Source: Paenibacillus psychroresistens (GTDB lineage Bacteria > Bacillota > Bacilli > Paenibacillales > NBRC-103111). Taken from it: DNA of 64,000 bases. The notes below the pieces were generated by a model. It searched no databases. It was not told the DNA's origin and was given only the letters and a program-made list of their open reading frames with translations. A program made the translations under genes and the position numbers. Of the stretch, positions 16,554 to 25,055 are shown piece by piece (position 1 is the stretch's first letter; each line of letters opens with the position of its first letter). Location of the stretch: NCBI RefSeq assembly GCF_009728935.1, contig NZ_CP034235.1:5308001-5372000 (forward strand). Reading direction: 5' to 3'.

Positions 16554-18107
16554 TTATTTAAATACAGGCTCTTTAAAGCCTTTTAGCTTTTCAAGCGAGC
16601 TTTTCTCTACCTCAGCATGCAAGCTGTTCCCATGTGAATCCATAGTTACAATAGCTGCAAAACCTTCCGTTTGCAAATGCCACATAGCTTCGGGAATTCC
16701 CCATTCCATAAAGTCTACGCCTTCCACTTTTTTCAGACATTTGGCATAATATTGGGCTGCCCCGCCAATCGCATTCAGATATACGCCACCATGCTCCTGA
16801 AGCGCTGCTAAGGTTTTTGCACCCATACCGCCTTTTCCGATAACTGCACGGATTCCGAACTTTTTCATTATCTCGCCTTGGTAAGGCTCTTCACGAATAC
16901 TAGTCGTTGGACCTGCTGCCTTGACATGCCATTCTCCCTGATCATCCTTCATCATGACGGGACCACAGTGATAAATAACGGAACCATTCAAATCAACAGG
17001 GCAATCATGATCCATCATATATTTATGAAAGGCATCACGTCCGGTGTGCATCATGCCATTAATCACAACAACATCCCCAACGCGCAACTCACGAATCTGC
17101 GCTTCTGTAATAGGTGTTTGCAGGATTACCTCGCGCCCTGTAACAGGTGCTGCTTCTGCAACAATCGCTTCTACTCCTGAAGCTCCTGCCTCTTCCATTG
17201 AAACCTCTGAACCGCCTTGATAGATCCACTCCTGAATACTTCCACTCTCGGCATCTAATACAACGCCTTGGCGACGGTAAGCCCAGCAGTTGTATGCAAC
17301 AGAAACAAAATAGCTGGCAGGCAAGCGATTAATCACGCCAATTTTGCAGCCTAGTAGTGTCACTTGGCCGCCAAAGCCCATTGTGCCAATTCCTAATTTA
17401 TTAGCATTCTCCATGATATAATCTTCTAGATTGCTTAGTTCAACATTCGGATTAATGTCCTCGACATGACGGAACAATTGATGCTTAGCTAACTCATAGC
17501 CCGTTGTCCGATCTCCACCGACTCCTACGCCAATAAACCCTGCGCCGCAGCCTTGACCTTGTGCTTGATAGACAGCATGCATGATACATTTGCGGATGCC
17601 ATCCAAATCACGCCCTGCTTTACCTACTCCTTCAAGCTCTGCTGGAAGACTGTATTGAATGTTCTTATTCTCACAGCCGCCGCCTTTCAGAATAAGTCGA
17701 GCATCAATAGTGTCCTTCTCCCACTGCTCAAAATGGATGACAGGCGTGCCTGGCCCCACATTGTCGCCGCTGTTTGCACCAGTTAAGGAATCTACGGAAT
17801 TTTCACGCAGCTTGCCTTCTTTGGTTGCTTGTTTAACGGCTTCGATAATCTGTTTCTTCATGATAATTTGGTTAGCTCCAACAGGTACATGTATAATGAA
17901 GGTTAGCATGCCGGTATCCTGACAAATTGGAGAGACATTATGCTCTGCCATAATTATGTTATCTGCTATGGTCGATAAAGAAAGTGCTGCACGAGTGCCT
18001 TGATCCTCTAACACACGCGCTTGATTAATCACCTTTCTTACATCTCCAGGCAGGTTTGTCGAAGTTTCGACAATAAGCTGATAAATGCTTTCTTGAAATT
18101 GCTGCAT
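16554..18107 (-). CDS. fumA: Class I fumarate hydratase (iron-sulfur)
   Basis: This enzyme interconverts fumarate and malate in the TCA cycle using a [4Fe-4S] cluster. The 517-residue chain joins the alpha domain (to about 280) and the beta domain (from about 320) that are separate proteins in some organisms. Expected cluster ligands by comparison with E. coli FumA are Cys62 (ICQDTG), Cys187 (GQGCGAGF) and Cys274 (YNCWAYRR). The C-terminal half has VVINGMMHTGRDAFHKYMM and GGMGAKTLAALQEHGG, typical of the beta domain. B. subtilis uses the unrelated class II enzyme (citG), so this organism relies on or adds an oxygen-sensitive type. GAGGAG lies 11 bases upstream of the ATG. Confidence 0.92.
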   Translation of the reverse strand: MQQFQESIYQLIVETSTNLPGDVRKVINQARVLEDQGTRAALSLSTIADNIIMAEHNVSPICQDTGMLTFIIHVPVGANQIIMKKQIIEAVKQATKEGKLRENSVDSLTGANSGDNVGPGTPVIHFEQWEKDTIDARLILKGGGCENKNIQYSLPAELEGVGKAGRDLDGIRKCIMHAVYQAQGQGCGAGFIGVGVGGDRTTGYELAKHQLFRHVEDINPNVELSNLEDYIMENANKLGIGTMGFGGQVTLLGCKIGVINRLPASYFVSVAYNCWAYRRQGVVLDAESGSIQEWIYQGGSEVSMEEAGASGVEAIVAEAAPVTGREVILQTPITEAQIRELRVGDVVVINGMMHTGRDAFHKYMMDHDCPVDLNGSVIYHCGPVMMKDDQGEWHVKAAGPTTSIREEPYQGEIMKKFGIRAVIGKGGMGAKTLAALQEHGGVYLNAIGGAAQYYAKCLKKVEGVDFMEWGIPEAMWHLQTEGFAAIVTMDSHGNSLHAEVEKSSLEKLKGFKEPVFK

Positions 18108-18228
18108 ACCACTTAAAACTCCTCTCGTAATTCAAACTATGTTACATTAGATTATAAGATTAACTTAACCGCACAGTAAAGCACGAAAAAATATAATCTT
18201 TGGGCAAACCTTAAGGAGAATCTATACC

Positions 18229-19077
18229 ATGCAAACATTGATAAAAACGGGGATGATTGTAATCATTGGCATATCCCTTTTGCTTTTTTCATTAAATCTC
18301 TTCAAGACTAATATTGTGTATAAGGACCAGATCGCTGTTCTCATGTACCATCATATCTATGATCAAGACATCAGCTCCAGCACGATTACAACCAAGCTCT
18401 TTCGCGATCAGCTTACTTTACTTAAAAATAAAGGCTACCAATTTATATCTTTACAGCAAATGAAAGAGTTCCTGGATGGTGCGCCAATTCCTAAAAAAGC
18501 TGTGCTGGTCACCTTCGATGACGGCTATGAAAGCTTTTATAATAATGCCTATCCCATTCTCAAAGAAATGTCGATTCCTGCTGTTAATTTTATCATAACT
18601 GGATCACTAGAGCATCCCCAACAGGATATCCCGAAGAAAATGTCACGTGAGCAAATCAAAGCTATGTTAAGTGATTCCTCATTAATTGAGGTCCAATGCC
18701 ATACGGATTCTTTGCACTTTAAAAACCCATTAGGAAAAGCAATGCTTGTCGGGCATCTTTCCGCAGACGGCAAGCCTGAAACGGACGAGCAATATAAACA
18801 TCGAATCGTTAGCGATACACAATCTTGCATATCAAAGCTAAATCCGCTAAACCCAGCACCAGTCGATACATTGGCATATCCTTACGGCATTTATAACCAC
18901 GAAGCCGTTGACGACATTCAAGAAGCAGGCATTAAGTACGCTTTTACGATCCTGACCAAAATGACAACTCGTCAAGCCGATCATCTTCGTATACCGCGGA
19001 TTAACGCCGGAAGTCCAGATATCACACCAGCAATACTAGAGAAATCAATTCTGCGAAGCATTATCCCCATTAAATAA
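18229..19077 (+). CDS. Polysaccharide deacetylase (NodB-type), membrane-anchored
   Basis: This 282-residue protein is anchored by an uncleaved N-terminal helix (about residues 8-25) with the catalytic domain outside the cell. NodB-fold motifs are present: VLMYHHI near 37-43, motif 1 FDDGY with Asp97 and Asp98, and motif 2 HTDSLHF with His158 and His163 as metal ligands. A later AYPYG sequence (LAYPYGIYNHEAV) matches motif 3. Family members remove acetyl or other acyl groups from N-acetylglucosamine polymers such as peptidoglycan or exopolysaccharide. AAGGAG precedes the ATG by ten bases. It converges on yfbR with only three bases between stop codons. Confidence 0.88.
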   Translation: MQTLIKTGMIVIIGISLLLFSLNLFKTNIVYKDQIAVLMYHHIYDQDISSSTITTKLFRDQLTLLKNKGYQFISLQQMKEFLDGAPIPKKAVLVTFDDGYESFYNNAYPILKEMSIPAVNFIITGSLEHPQQDIPKKMSREQIKAMLSDSSLIEVQCHTDSLHFKNPLGKAMLVGHLSADGKPETDEQYKHRIVSDTQSCISKLNPLNPAPVDTLAYPYGIYNHEAVDDIQEAGIKYAFTILTKMTTRQADHLRIPRINAGSPDITPAILEKSILRSIIPIK

Positions 19078-19080
19078 TGA

Positions 19081-19659
19081 TCACGTCAGCTCATCAATAG
19101 TCATCTCAAAAGCAGGCGCCATATGGGTAAGAAAGTAATTCACTTCGGGCATTTCCAGCTTACGCAATGATTCAAGGATTTGTTTCTTGGCATAAGAAAA
19201 CTCTGAGTTTCCTGCATTTAGCTCTGAAACACATTTTAGATAGGCATCTAGTAAATCTCCGCCTTTCACAAACTTATACAGCTCAGGATCATGCTCCAGA
19301 ATTAACGGCCGATACACCGATTGAAGCTCAGCTGGCAGCATATTCATTAATGTTACGGCAGCTGAACGTTCGATTTCGCGAAAATGCTCGAGAATTTCTG
19401 GGCTGCTATGTTTAACCGGCTGCGCTATATCACCTACAAAAACTTCAGTTGCATCGTGGAATAACGCCATAGAAACAATTTTATCGGTTGGCACATCCTT
19501 TTTGTAGATTTCATTCGCCACCGAGCATAACAGATGCGTCCAAATCGATACATAATAAGAATGCAGCGCAACGGATTCATGGTCCGTATTACGCATCAGC
19601 GACCATCTGTAAATATTCTTCATTCGGTAAAGAAAAGCCGGGAAATTATAGCTGTCCAT
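19081..19659 (-). CDS. yfbR: YfbR-type HD-domain 5'-deoxynucleotidase
   Basis: This is a 192-residue HD-superfamily hydrolase. The metal-binding set is visible: the first His in HESVALHSY, the HD pair in MALFHDATEVFVGDIAQPVKH, and a later Asp in KGGDLLDAYLKC. The order and the phrase RMKNIYRWSLMRNTDHES match YfbR, which dephosphorylates deoxyribonucleoside 5'-monophosphates. The ATG at 19659 is chosen because AGGAG lies eight bases before it; an upstream ATG at 19719 lacks such a site and would overlap the divergent MFS gene. The length agrees with the 199-residue E. coli protein. Confidence 0.88.
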   Translation of the reverse strand: MDSYNFPAFLYRMKNIYRWSLMRNTDHESVALHSYYVSIWTHLLCSVANEIYKKDVPTDKIVSMALFHDATEVFVGDIAQPVKHSSPEILEHFREIERSAAVTLMNMLPAELQSVYRPLILEHDPELYKFVKGGDLLDAYLKCVSELNAGNSEFSYAKKQILESLRKLEMPEVNYFLTHMAPAFEMTIDELT

Positions 19660-19695
19660 ACATTCATCTCCTAAAAAATTAAAGTTGGTGCTCCT

Positions 19696-20892
19696 ATTAC
19701 TATTAGCCGAATTCATCATATCATTTTTATCATCGTTACCTTAATCTATTGGACTACTCTATACATTTACGTTCCTATTCTATCTCCCTATCTGGAAAGT
19801 CGCGGCTTAAGCTACTTACTAGTAGGAGTCATCCTTGGCAGCTATGGTTTCGTCCAGATCTTTGTTCGTTTACCTCTGGGTATAATCTCCGACAAGCTGC
19901 GGGTACGCCGTCCATTTCTCGCAATTGGTCTCGCTACAGGAGCGCTGAGCTGCTTATTATTTGCCATTAGTGATCAATGGGGCTGGACATTGGCCGCAAG
20001 AGCCGTTTCTGGTGTATCTGCATCATGCTGGGTAGCTTTTACAGTCCTATATGCGAGCTACTATCATAAAAATGACGCCACCCTAGCCATGGGACGCATT
20101 AGTACATTAACTGTTTGCGGACAGCTTATAGGGATGGGCTTAAGCGGTTTACTGGCGGATCATTGGGGCTGGAACTCTGCGTTCTGGACTGGTGCTGTGA
20201 TTGGCTTAGTTGGGCTTATTGTTACGTTTGCTATTAAAGAGCCTGAAGAGGGTGTCTCTCGTATCCCCATCGAAGTTAAAGACTTAGTTAAAGTCATGCG
20301 TATGCCAACCTTGCTCAAGGTATCTACATTATCGATTCTAGCTCATTGTATTTTGTTTATCACGATGTTTGGCTTTACGCCGTCTCTAGCAGTAAGTCTT
20401 GGAGCGTCCAAAACTGAGCTGAGCCTACTCGTCTTTGCTTTTATGATCCCACATGCTGCTGCAGCATTCGTAACCAGCCGTTGGATTGTCCCTAAAATTG
20501 GCGCATGGAATTCCGTTCTTATCGGCTTTGCGGTCAGCTCTATTTGTACAGTAGCGCTTGCCTTAGCGCCATCATTTGGTTGGCTTGCATTCTCCCAGAT
20601 TTTTAATGGGTTTGCTCAAGGGATGCACTTACCCCTGCTGCTCGGCTTATCTATCCAAAGCATTGAGATCTCCAAACGTGCTACTGCGATGGGCTTTTAT
20701 CAGTCCGTCTACTCCATCGGTATGTTCGCGGGTCCATTCTTAGCTGGCTGGCTGAATGAGTCGTTTGGCTTAGTAAGTGGCTTCTATTTGGGAGGAGTAT
20801 TTGGACTGATAGCTATTGTACTTACAAGGATTTGGACCTATTTACCTCGTAAGAATTCATCCACTACCTCTAAAAAACCTTCAACACCTTAA
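19696..20892 (+). CDS. MFS transporter without a canonical start codon
   Basis: One uninterrupted frame from the stop at 19672 to 20892 encodes a complete-looking 12-helix major facilitator. Helix 1 begins IIFIIVTLIYWTTLYIYVP and the loop 2-3 motif is RLPLGIISDKLRVRRP. However, no ATG, GTG or TTG occurs in this frame before a TTG at 19990, which would remove the first two to three helices. I start it at ATT 19696, which gives a natural N-terminus (I-T-I-S-R-I-H-H-I-I-F). Either AUU is used as a rare start, or the start codon has been lost and the gene is a recent pseudogene, or there is a sequence error. The 5' end is only 36 bases from divergent yfbR. Substrate unknown. Confidence 0.6.
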   Translation: MTISRIHHIIFIIVTLIYWTTLYIYVPILSPYLESRGLSYLLVGVILGSYGFVQIFVRLPLGIISDKLRVRRPFLAIGLATGALSCLLFAISDQWGWTLAARAVSGVSASCWVAFTVLYASYYHKNDATLAMGRISTLTVCGQLIGMGLSGLLADHWGWNSAFWTGAVIGLVGLIVTFAIKEPEEGVSRIPIEVKDLVKVMRMPTLLKVSTLSILAHCILFITMFGFTPSLAVSLGASKTELSLLVFAFMIPHAAAAFVTSRWIVPKIGAWNSVLIGFAVSSICTVALALAPSFGWLAFSQIFNGFAQGMHLPLLLGLSIQSIEISKRATAMGFYQSVYSIGMFAGPFLAGWLNESFGLVSGFYLGGVFGLIAIVLTRIWTYLPRKNSSTTSKKPSTP

Positions 20893-21031
20893 TAAATTAT
20901 ACCTTAAAAAGATACCGAGACCAACCCTTAAAACAAACGGAGACTAACCTACATTTCACTCCAAAAAAACCATTAACCATATATATACAAATAATCTCCT
21001 ATGTGCTATAGTCATATACATGTCATAAACC

Positions 21032-21054
21032 AGTACCTTGTAATGTATAGTACT
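21032..21054 (+). promoter_or_regulatory. Inverted repeat upstream of the padR-type gene, possible operator
   Basis: AGTAC-N13-GTACT spans the expected promoter region, ending 16 bases before the PadR start codon. A TATAGT hexamer within it could be a -10 element. PadR regulators usually bind a dyad at their own promoter, so autoregulation is a reasonable inference. Confidence 0.4.
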
Positions 21055-21070
21055 AGAAAAGGGTGAGCAG

Positions 21071-21400
21071 ATGAATGTGCAGTTTAAAAAAGGCGTGCTG
21101 GAATTATGTGTCTTAGTGTTAACTGCCAGCAAGGACCGCTACGGATATGAGCTAGTTCAGAGCATCTCTGAGAAATTTGCAATTGCTGAAGGTACCGTCT
21201 ATCCATTGCTGCGCAGGCTTACGTTAGAAGGTTATTTCACTACTTATCTAGTGGAGTCTACAGAAGGACCGCCACGTAAATATTACAAGCTATCTCAGCA
21301 AGGGCAAGCCTATATGGATCAATTAGTAAGCGACTGGAGCACTTTTTCAGAAGGTGTGAATCAGATTATTGAGGAGGGTTTAAACCATGTCAAAAAATGA
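21071..21400 (+). CDS. PadR-family transcriptional regulator
   Basis: This 109-residue regulator has a winged-helix PadR domain: VLTASKDRYGYELVQSISEK, then AEGTVYPLLRRLTLEGYFTT and GPPRKYYKLSQQGQAY. The short C-terminal helix is of the type that forms the dimer in PadR subfamily 2. GGGTGA precedes the ATG. It overlaps the DUF1700 gene by 14 bases, so all three genes form one coupled operon. PadR-DUF1700-DUF4097 operons are frequent in Firmicutes and are associated with envelope stress; the inducer here is unknown. Confidence 0.92.
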   Translation: MNVQFKKGVLELCVLVLTASKDRYGYELVQSISEKFAIAEGTVYPLLRRLTLEGYFTTYLVESTEGPPRKYYKLSQQGQAYMDQLVSDWSTFSEGVNQIIEEGLNHVKK

Positions 21401-21938
21401 ATATTTAAAAGAATTAGGCCAGCTGCTTAAAGCAATTCCTCTGCAAGATCGTAATGAATTACTAGCTGATTATAGTGAGCACTTCACCTCTGCTTTAGAA
21501 GCAGGCAAACAAGAATCAGAAATAATTGAAGCTTTGGGAAACCCTAAGACTATTGCCAAAGAAATCATAGCTGATTTCAATATGCAGCGTATTAATAAGC
21601 GTTTTTCTTTAGTGAATGTAGCTAATGCGACCTTCGCCATTATTAGTCTAGGGTTTCTCAATCTGGTGATTGTATTAGGACCTTTAATTGGCTTCATCGC
21701 GGTATTAGTGGCTTTGGTTGTAGTGGCTCTTGTTTTGATTATTGCAGCCCCGATTGGAATGATCTACAGCTTGGGTTTCTCTAAGGAATTGCTCCAAAAT
21801 AGCTTTTTAATTCTAATGAGTATCAGCATTGGAGTTTTGTTGAGTATTGGATTATTTTATCTAATTAAATGGTTATATAAGCTCTTCATTCGTTATTTGC
21901 AATTTAATTTGCAAGTAGTCAGGAGGAATAACCGATGA
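21387..21938 (+). CDS. DUF1700 (HAAS-domain) membrane protein
   Basis: This 183-residue protein has an N-terminal HAAS/DUF1700 domain (MSKNEYLKELGQLLKAIPLQ, with DYSEHFTSALEAGKQESEII and ALGNPKTIAKEI) followed by three to four membrane helices from about residue 75. The family is thought to couple a membrane signal to a partner PadR regulator, but the mechanism is not settled. GGAGGG precedes the ATG, which lies inside the padR-type gene. Its stop overlaps the next start as ATGA. Confidence 0.88.
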   Translation: MSKNEYLKELGQLLKAIPLQDRNELLADYSEHFTSALEAGKQESEIIEALGNPKTIAKEIIADFNMQRINKRFSLVNVANATFAIISLGFLNLVIVLGPLIGFIAVLVALVVVALVLIIAAPIGMIYSLGFSKELLQNSFLILMSISIGVLLSIGLFYLIKWLYKLFIRYLQFNLQVVRRNNR

Positions 21939-22738
21939 GCTCAGCAACAATAAGACGAATCAAAAATCTTGCACTTATAGGTCTTATCATAGGTATACTT
22001 GGTAATGGCGTGCTTTATCTGCAAGGTATTTCTCCCTTTAATCTCACAGTTGTCGATCAATCCTATACTGCAGAAGCTGGAACAATCCAGAATCTTGAGG
22101 TTAATTCTTCCATTGATAATATGATTGTCAAGCCAAGCCTTGATGATCAATTTCATTTCCGGATCCTTGGTAAAGTCAGCCATTCCCCCAAGACTTCCGA
22201 GTTCGAGTATAAGTTAACAACAGACCGGGATACATTAAAATTTACTCTACCTGAGAATTGGAAGCTCCAATTTGGAGTTGCCATTTCCAATATCCACTTA
22301 GAGATTTCTGTTCCTAAAAAGCTTTTCAAACGGATCAGCATTAAATCTTCAAGCGGAGATATCACAATAAGTGATATTCAAAGTGAAGTAATTCAATTAG
22401 AAAATAGCTCAGGCAACATTAAAACCCAAAACATTACAGGTCAATTGAAGCTAGTAACTGGAAGTGGCGATATCCGAGTGGATCTCAATAAATTAGAGCA
22501 GGATCTTAGTTTTAAGACAGGCAGCGGTACTTTTAAACTTAACTTGTTACAGGCACCTCTGGCCATAGAAACAAATTTAACAACAAAGAGCGGTGAAATC
22601 GAGCAAAAGCTGCCTAATTTATTGTTTAAAGATTCACCAGATAGTGAAAAACAGCAAAGCGGTGTCCTTGGAAGCAATGGTTTTAAAGTAGAGGGCAGCA
22701 CGAGATCTGGGGATATTACGATAAAGGTAGTTAAGTAA
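21935..22738 (+). CDS. DUF4097-family beta-repeat protein, membrane-anchored
   Basis: This 267-residue protein has one N-terminal membrane helix (about 9-30), after which the chain is outside the cell and consists of short beta repeats: SIKSSSGDITIS, LENSSGNIKTQ, LVTGSGDIRVDL and STRSGDITIKV. That recurring SGxI pattern is the DUF4097 adhesin-like beta-helix domain. It is the third gene of the PadR operon. A common view is that such proteins act with DUF1700 proteins in envelope stress sensing, as with LiaG-like proteins; this is inference. Confidence 0.88.
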   Translation: MSSATIRRIKNLALIGLIIGILGNGVLYLQGISPFNLTVVDQSYTAEAGTIQNLEVNSSIDNMIVKPSLDDQFHFRILGKVSHSPKTSEFEYKLTTDRDTLKFTLPENWKLQFGVAISNIHLEISVPKKLFKRISIKSSSGDITISDIQSEVIQLENSSGNIKTQNITGQLKLVTGSGDIRVDLNKLEQDLSFKTGSGTFKLNLLQAPLAIETNLTTKSGEIEQKLPNLLFKDSPDSEKQQSGVLGSNGFKVEGSTRSGDITIKVVK

Positions 22739-22765
22739 TGGATTCATGTGTCCAGGGAAAATAAC

Positions 22766-22812
22766 AAAAACCCAGTCCATACACGAAAATCAAGTGTTAG
22801 ACTGGGTTTAGT
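22766..22812. terminator. Bidirectional terminator between the DUF4097 and histidine phosphatase genes
   Basis: Stem AAACCCAGTC / GACTGGGTTT encloses a 22-base region with a weak inner ACAC/GTGT pairing. The minus strand continues into TTTTT, the plus strand into a weaker T-rich tract. The two flanking genes converge. Confidence 0.75.
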
Positions 22813-22865
22813 TTGTTGAGCTACCGTATTGCGACCTCTGCTGCGGTAAGTATCTTAACTATTAT

Positions 22866-23369
22866 TTACTCCAAGTGAGATGTACAGTTTGTAAATCTCA
22901 CAATATGAGCCTTAGGATGATACTCCAAGAAATGAATACCTGTATTATCCGAATGGAACCATACATTCTTATCTGTAGGTAATTCAAGGAAGCTTTCAAT
23001 GAGCCTTGTGATCACTCCTCCATGAGTAATAATGGCGATTCTCTTGTATTGTTTACTGTTCTCTTTTATGAAAGTCAAAATATGTTCAGCTCTCATCCTA
23101 AATTCTAAGTTATTTTCATCATCGTTTTGCTCTCGCAGCTCATCCAGGTATTTCACTGGACAACCTATAATATTCCCTAAGATTTCAGCTGTTTTACTTG
23201 CACGCTGTAATGTGCTTGACCATATAAATTCTGGAGGAAACTCATTAGATACACGCAAAGACATTTTTTCACCTTGCTCTACACCTTTACTCGTTAAAGG
23301 TTCTTGTACGTTTATCGAATCTTCTTCAGATTCGCCATGGCGAATTAATAATATTTGCACGATTTTCAC
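22866..23369 (-). CDS. Histidine phosphatase (phosphoglycerate mutase-like) family protein
   Basis: This 167-residue cytosolic enzyme has the RHG signature LLIRHGESEED at 8-18 with catalytic His11. The second catalytic-site His is in IITHGGVITRLIE near 115, and SSTLQRASKTAEIL supplies the phosphate-pocket Arg. The family removes phosphate from small molecules or sugars; the substrate cannot be inferred. The start has no strong Shine-Dalgarno beyond a GAGG eight bases upstream. It stands alone between terminators. Confidence 0.85.
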   Translation of the reverse strand: MKIVQILLIRHGESEEDSINVQEPLTSKGVEQGEKMSLRVSNEFPPEFIWSSTLQRASKTAEILGNIIGCPVKYLDELREQNDDENNLEFRMRAEHILTFIKENSKQYKRIAIITHGGVITRLIESFLELPTDKNVWFHSDNTGIHFLEYHPKAHIVRFTNCTSHLE

Positions 23370-23506
23370 CTCGATTATTTATTTTTCCTGTTCATAAAAA
23401 TGTATGCGCAGGTTCAACCCTCATAATAAATTAATTCTTCCTTTTTTTATAAAATCCTTCATTTGAAACTATCAGATTTATTTGTATTCTGGCGTTAAGA
23501 AGAATT

Positions 23507-23556
23507 CAAAAAGGCACTGTTACTTTAGGATAATGAATATCCAATGTAACAGTGCC
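23507..23556 (-). terminator. Terminator of the small membrane protein gene
   Basis: On the minus strand a 12-bp stem (AGGCACTGTTAC / GTAACAGTGCCT) with an inner GGATA/TATCC helix is followed by TTTTT. It lies 20 bases past the stop of the gene at 23577. Confidence 0.85.
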
Positions 23557-23576
23557 TAGTTTGCGATCATTACAGC

Positions 23577-24008
23577 TTAAATTATATCCCTATAAACCAT
23601 CAATACAACAATAACAATCAATACTACAGTTAATAAACTACTAAACATTTTAATTTTAGTTACATCTTTATCCGTACCCGCTCCAGTTTGTGTGCCTTTT
23701 GCAATGCGTTTCAAAGGTCCACCTAGCATGCCGGAGAAAGCGCCTGCAAGCACTAGTAAAACAATTGCTGTGATCATCCAGGCTGTGGTTAATGAATCCT
23801 TCTCTTTACCAACCAAATAACCGCCTGTCAAAAATTGAACAATCAACAAAAATTGACCGAAGCGATTGGCTGTAACTAATGCTTGTACATATCCCTCTTG
23901 TGCTTGTTTGTTTAAAGAACTGATTCGAGTAGCCAATACCGGAAATACCAAGTAAAAACCCATTCCTACTGCTCCTAGAACATGCAAAAATACGATAAAT
24001 TCCATCAT
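23577..24008 (-). CDS. Small four-helix membrane protein, DUF2269/CopD-like
   Basis: This is a 143-residue integral membrane protein with four predicted helices (about 2-24, 47-67, 75-97, 118-140). The opening FIVFLHVLGAVGMGFYLVFP resembles the DUF2269/CopD-like small membrane proteins, where the His in FLHVLGA is conserved. No function can be assigned. GGAAGAG precedes the ATG. Terminators on both sides suggest a single-gene transcript. Confidence 0.7.
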   Translation of the reverse strand: MMEFIVFLHVLGAVGMGFYLVFPVLATRISSLNKQAQEGYVQALVTANRFGQFLLIVQFLTGGYLVGKEKDSLTTAWMITAIVLLVLAGAFSGMLGGPLKRIAKGTQTGAGTDKDVTKIKMFSSLLTVVLIVIVVLMVYRDII

Positions 24009-24060
24009 TCACTCTTCCTTTCCTTGGTATTATTGAATTCCACAAGCTTTATTATACAAC

Positions 24061-24088
24061 AAAAGAGCCTAGGAACAGGCTCTTTTTG
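24061..24088 (-). terminator. Terminator of the citZ-icd-mdh operon
   Basis: A 10-bp stem (AAAAGAGCCT / AGGCTCTTTT) with a 6-base loop ends 13 bases beyond the mdh stop on the minus strand. T-rich tracts flank it on both sides. Confidence 0.8.
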
Positions 24089-24098
24089 TGTCAAATAT

Positions 24099-25040
24099 TT
24101 AGATATTTATAATTTGGATTACATTACGTACAGATTGAGCTGATTTATCTAATGCTGCTTTTTCATCAGAAGTTAAATCCAGTTCAAAAATCTTTTCAAT
24201 TCCGTCGCCGCCAAGAATGGTTGGAACACCCATGAACAGGTTATCATAGCCATATTCGCCTTCTAGCAAAGCAATACAAGGAATAATGCGTTTCTTATCT
24301 TTAATAATAGCTTCGGACATTTGCACCAAAGAAGCTGCTGGAGCGTAATACGCGCTGCCATTACCAAGCAAGTTAACGATCTCGCCTCCACCTGTACGTG
24401 TACGTTGTACAATGGCTTCAATGCGATCGGATGCAATTAGCTTCTCGATTGGAATACCGCCAACATTAGAGTAGCGAACCAATGGAACCATGTCATCGCC
24501 ATGTCCACCAAGTACAAAACCACGAACATCTTCAACGGAAACATTAAGCTCTTGTGCAATAAATGTGCAATAACGTGCTGTATCCAACACACCGGATTGG
24601 CCGATTACACGATTCTTAGGAAAACCAAGAGTTTGGTATGCCACATAAGTCATTGCATCTACTGGATTACTTAGAATAATTACGATTGAATCCGGACAAT
24701 GTTGTTTGATATTCTCACAAACAGTTTTCATAATTCCCGCATTCGTATTAACTAAATCATCCCGACTCATCCCTGGCTTGCGAGCGATACCAGCAGTAAT
24801 AATGACAATGTCCGAACCTGCTGCATCTTCATAGTTAGAAGTACCCACAATGTTGCTGTCAAAGCCTTGCACTGGACTAGCTTCTAGCATGTCCAACGCC
24901 TTACCCTTAGTTGGATTCTCCAATTGCGGAATATCCAATAAAACAACATCTGCTAATTCTTTCTGCGCTAGCATGTAAGCCGTAGTTGCACCGGTGAAGC
25001 CTGCGCCGACAACAGTGATTTTTTTCCGTTGAATTGCCAT
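24099..25040 (-). CDS. mdh: Malate dehydrogenase
   Basis: This enzyme oxidises malate to oxaloacetate with NAD in the TCA cycle. The 313-residue LDH/MDH-fold chain has the nucleotide motif VVGAGFTGATTAYML, the NAD-specific Asp in VVLLDIPQ, substrate-binding Arg residues in GIARKPGMSRDDL, and the catalytic His in VLGGHGDDMVPL. Length and the GMSRDDLVNTN sequence are typical of the Bacillus type. It is the last gene of citZ-icd-mdh, 15 bases after icd, and is followed by a terminator. Confidence 0.97.
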   Translation of the reverse strand: MAIQRKKITVVGAGFTGATTAYMLAQKELADVVLLDIPQLENPTKGKALDMLEASPVQGFDSNIVGTSNYEDAAGSDIVIITAGIARKPGMSRDDLVNTNAGIMKTVCENIKQHCPDSIVIILSNPVDAMTYVAYQTLGFPKNRVIGQSGVLDTARYCTFIAQELNVSVEDVRGFVLGGHGDDMVPLVRYSNVGGIPIEKLIASDRIEAIVQRTRTGGGEIVNLLGNGSAYYAPAASLVQMSEAIIKDKKRIIPCIALLEGEYGYDNLFMGVPTILGGDGIEKIFELDLTSDEKAALDKSAQSVRNVIQIINI

Positions 25041-25055
25041 GGAATCGTTCGCCTC

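Noticed and set aside
19749..19970. Open frame inside the MFS gene region, taken first as a frameshifted N-terminal half
   Set aside because: Its sequence is not membrane-like, whereas the neighbouring frame gives unbroken transporter helices from 19696 to 20892.
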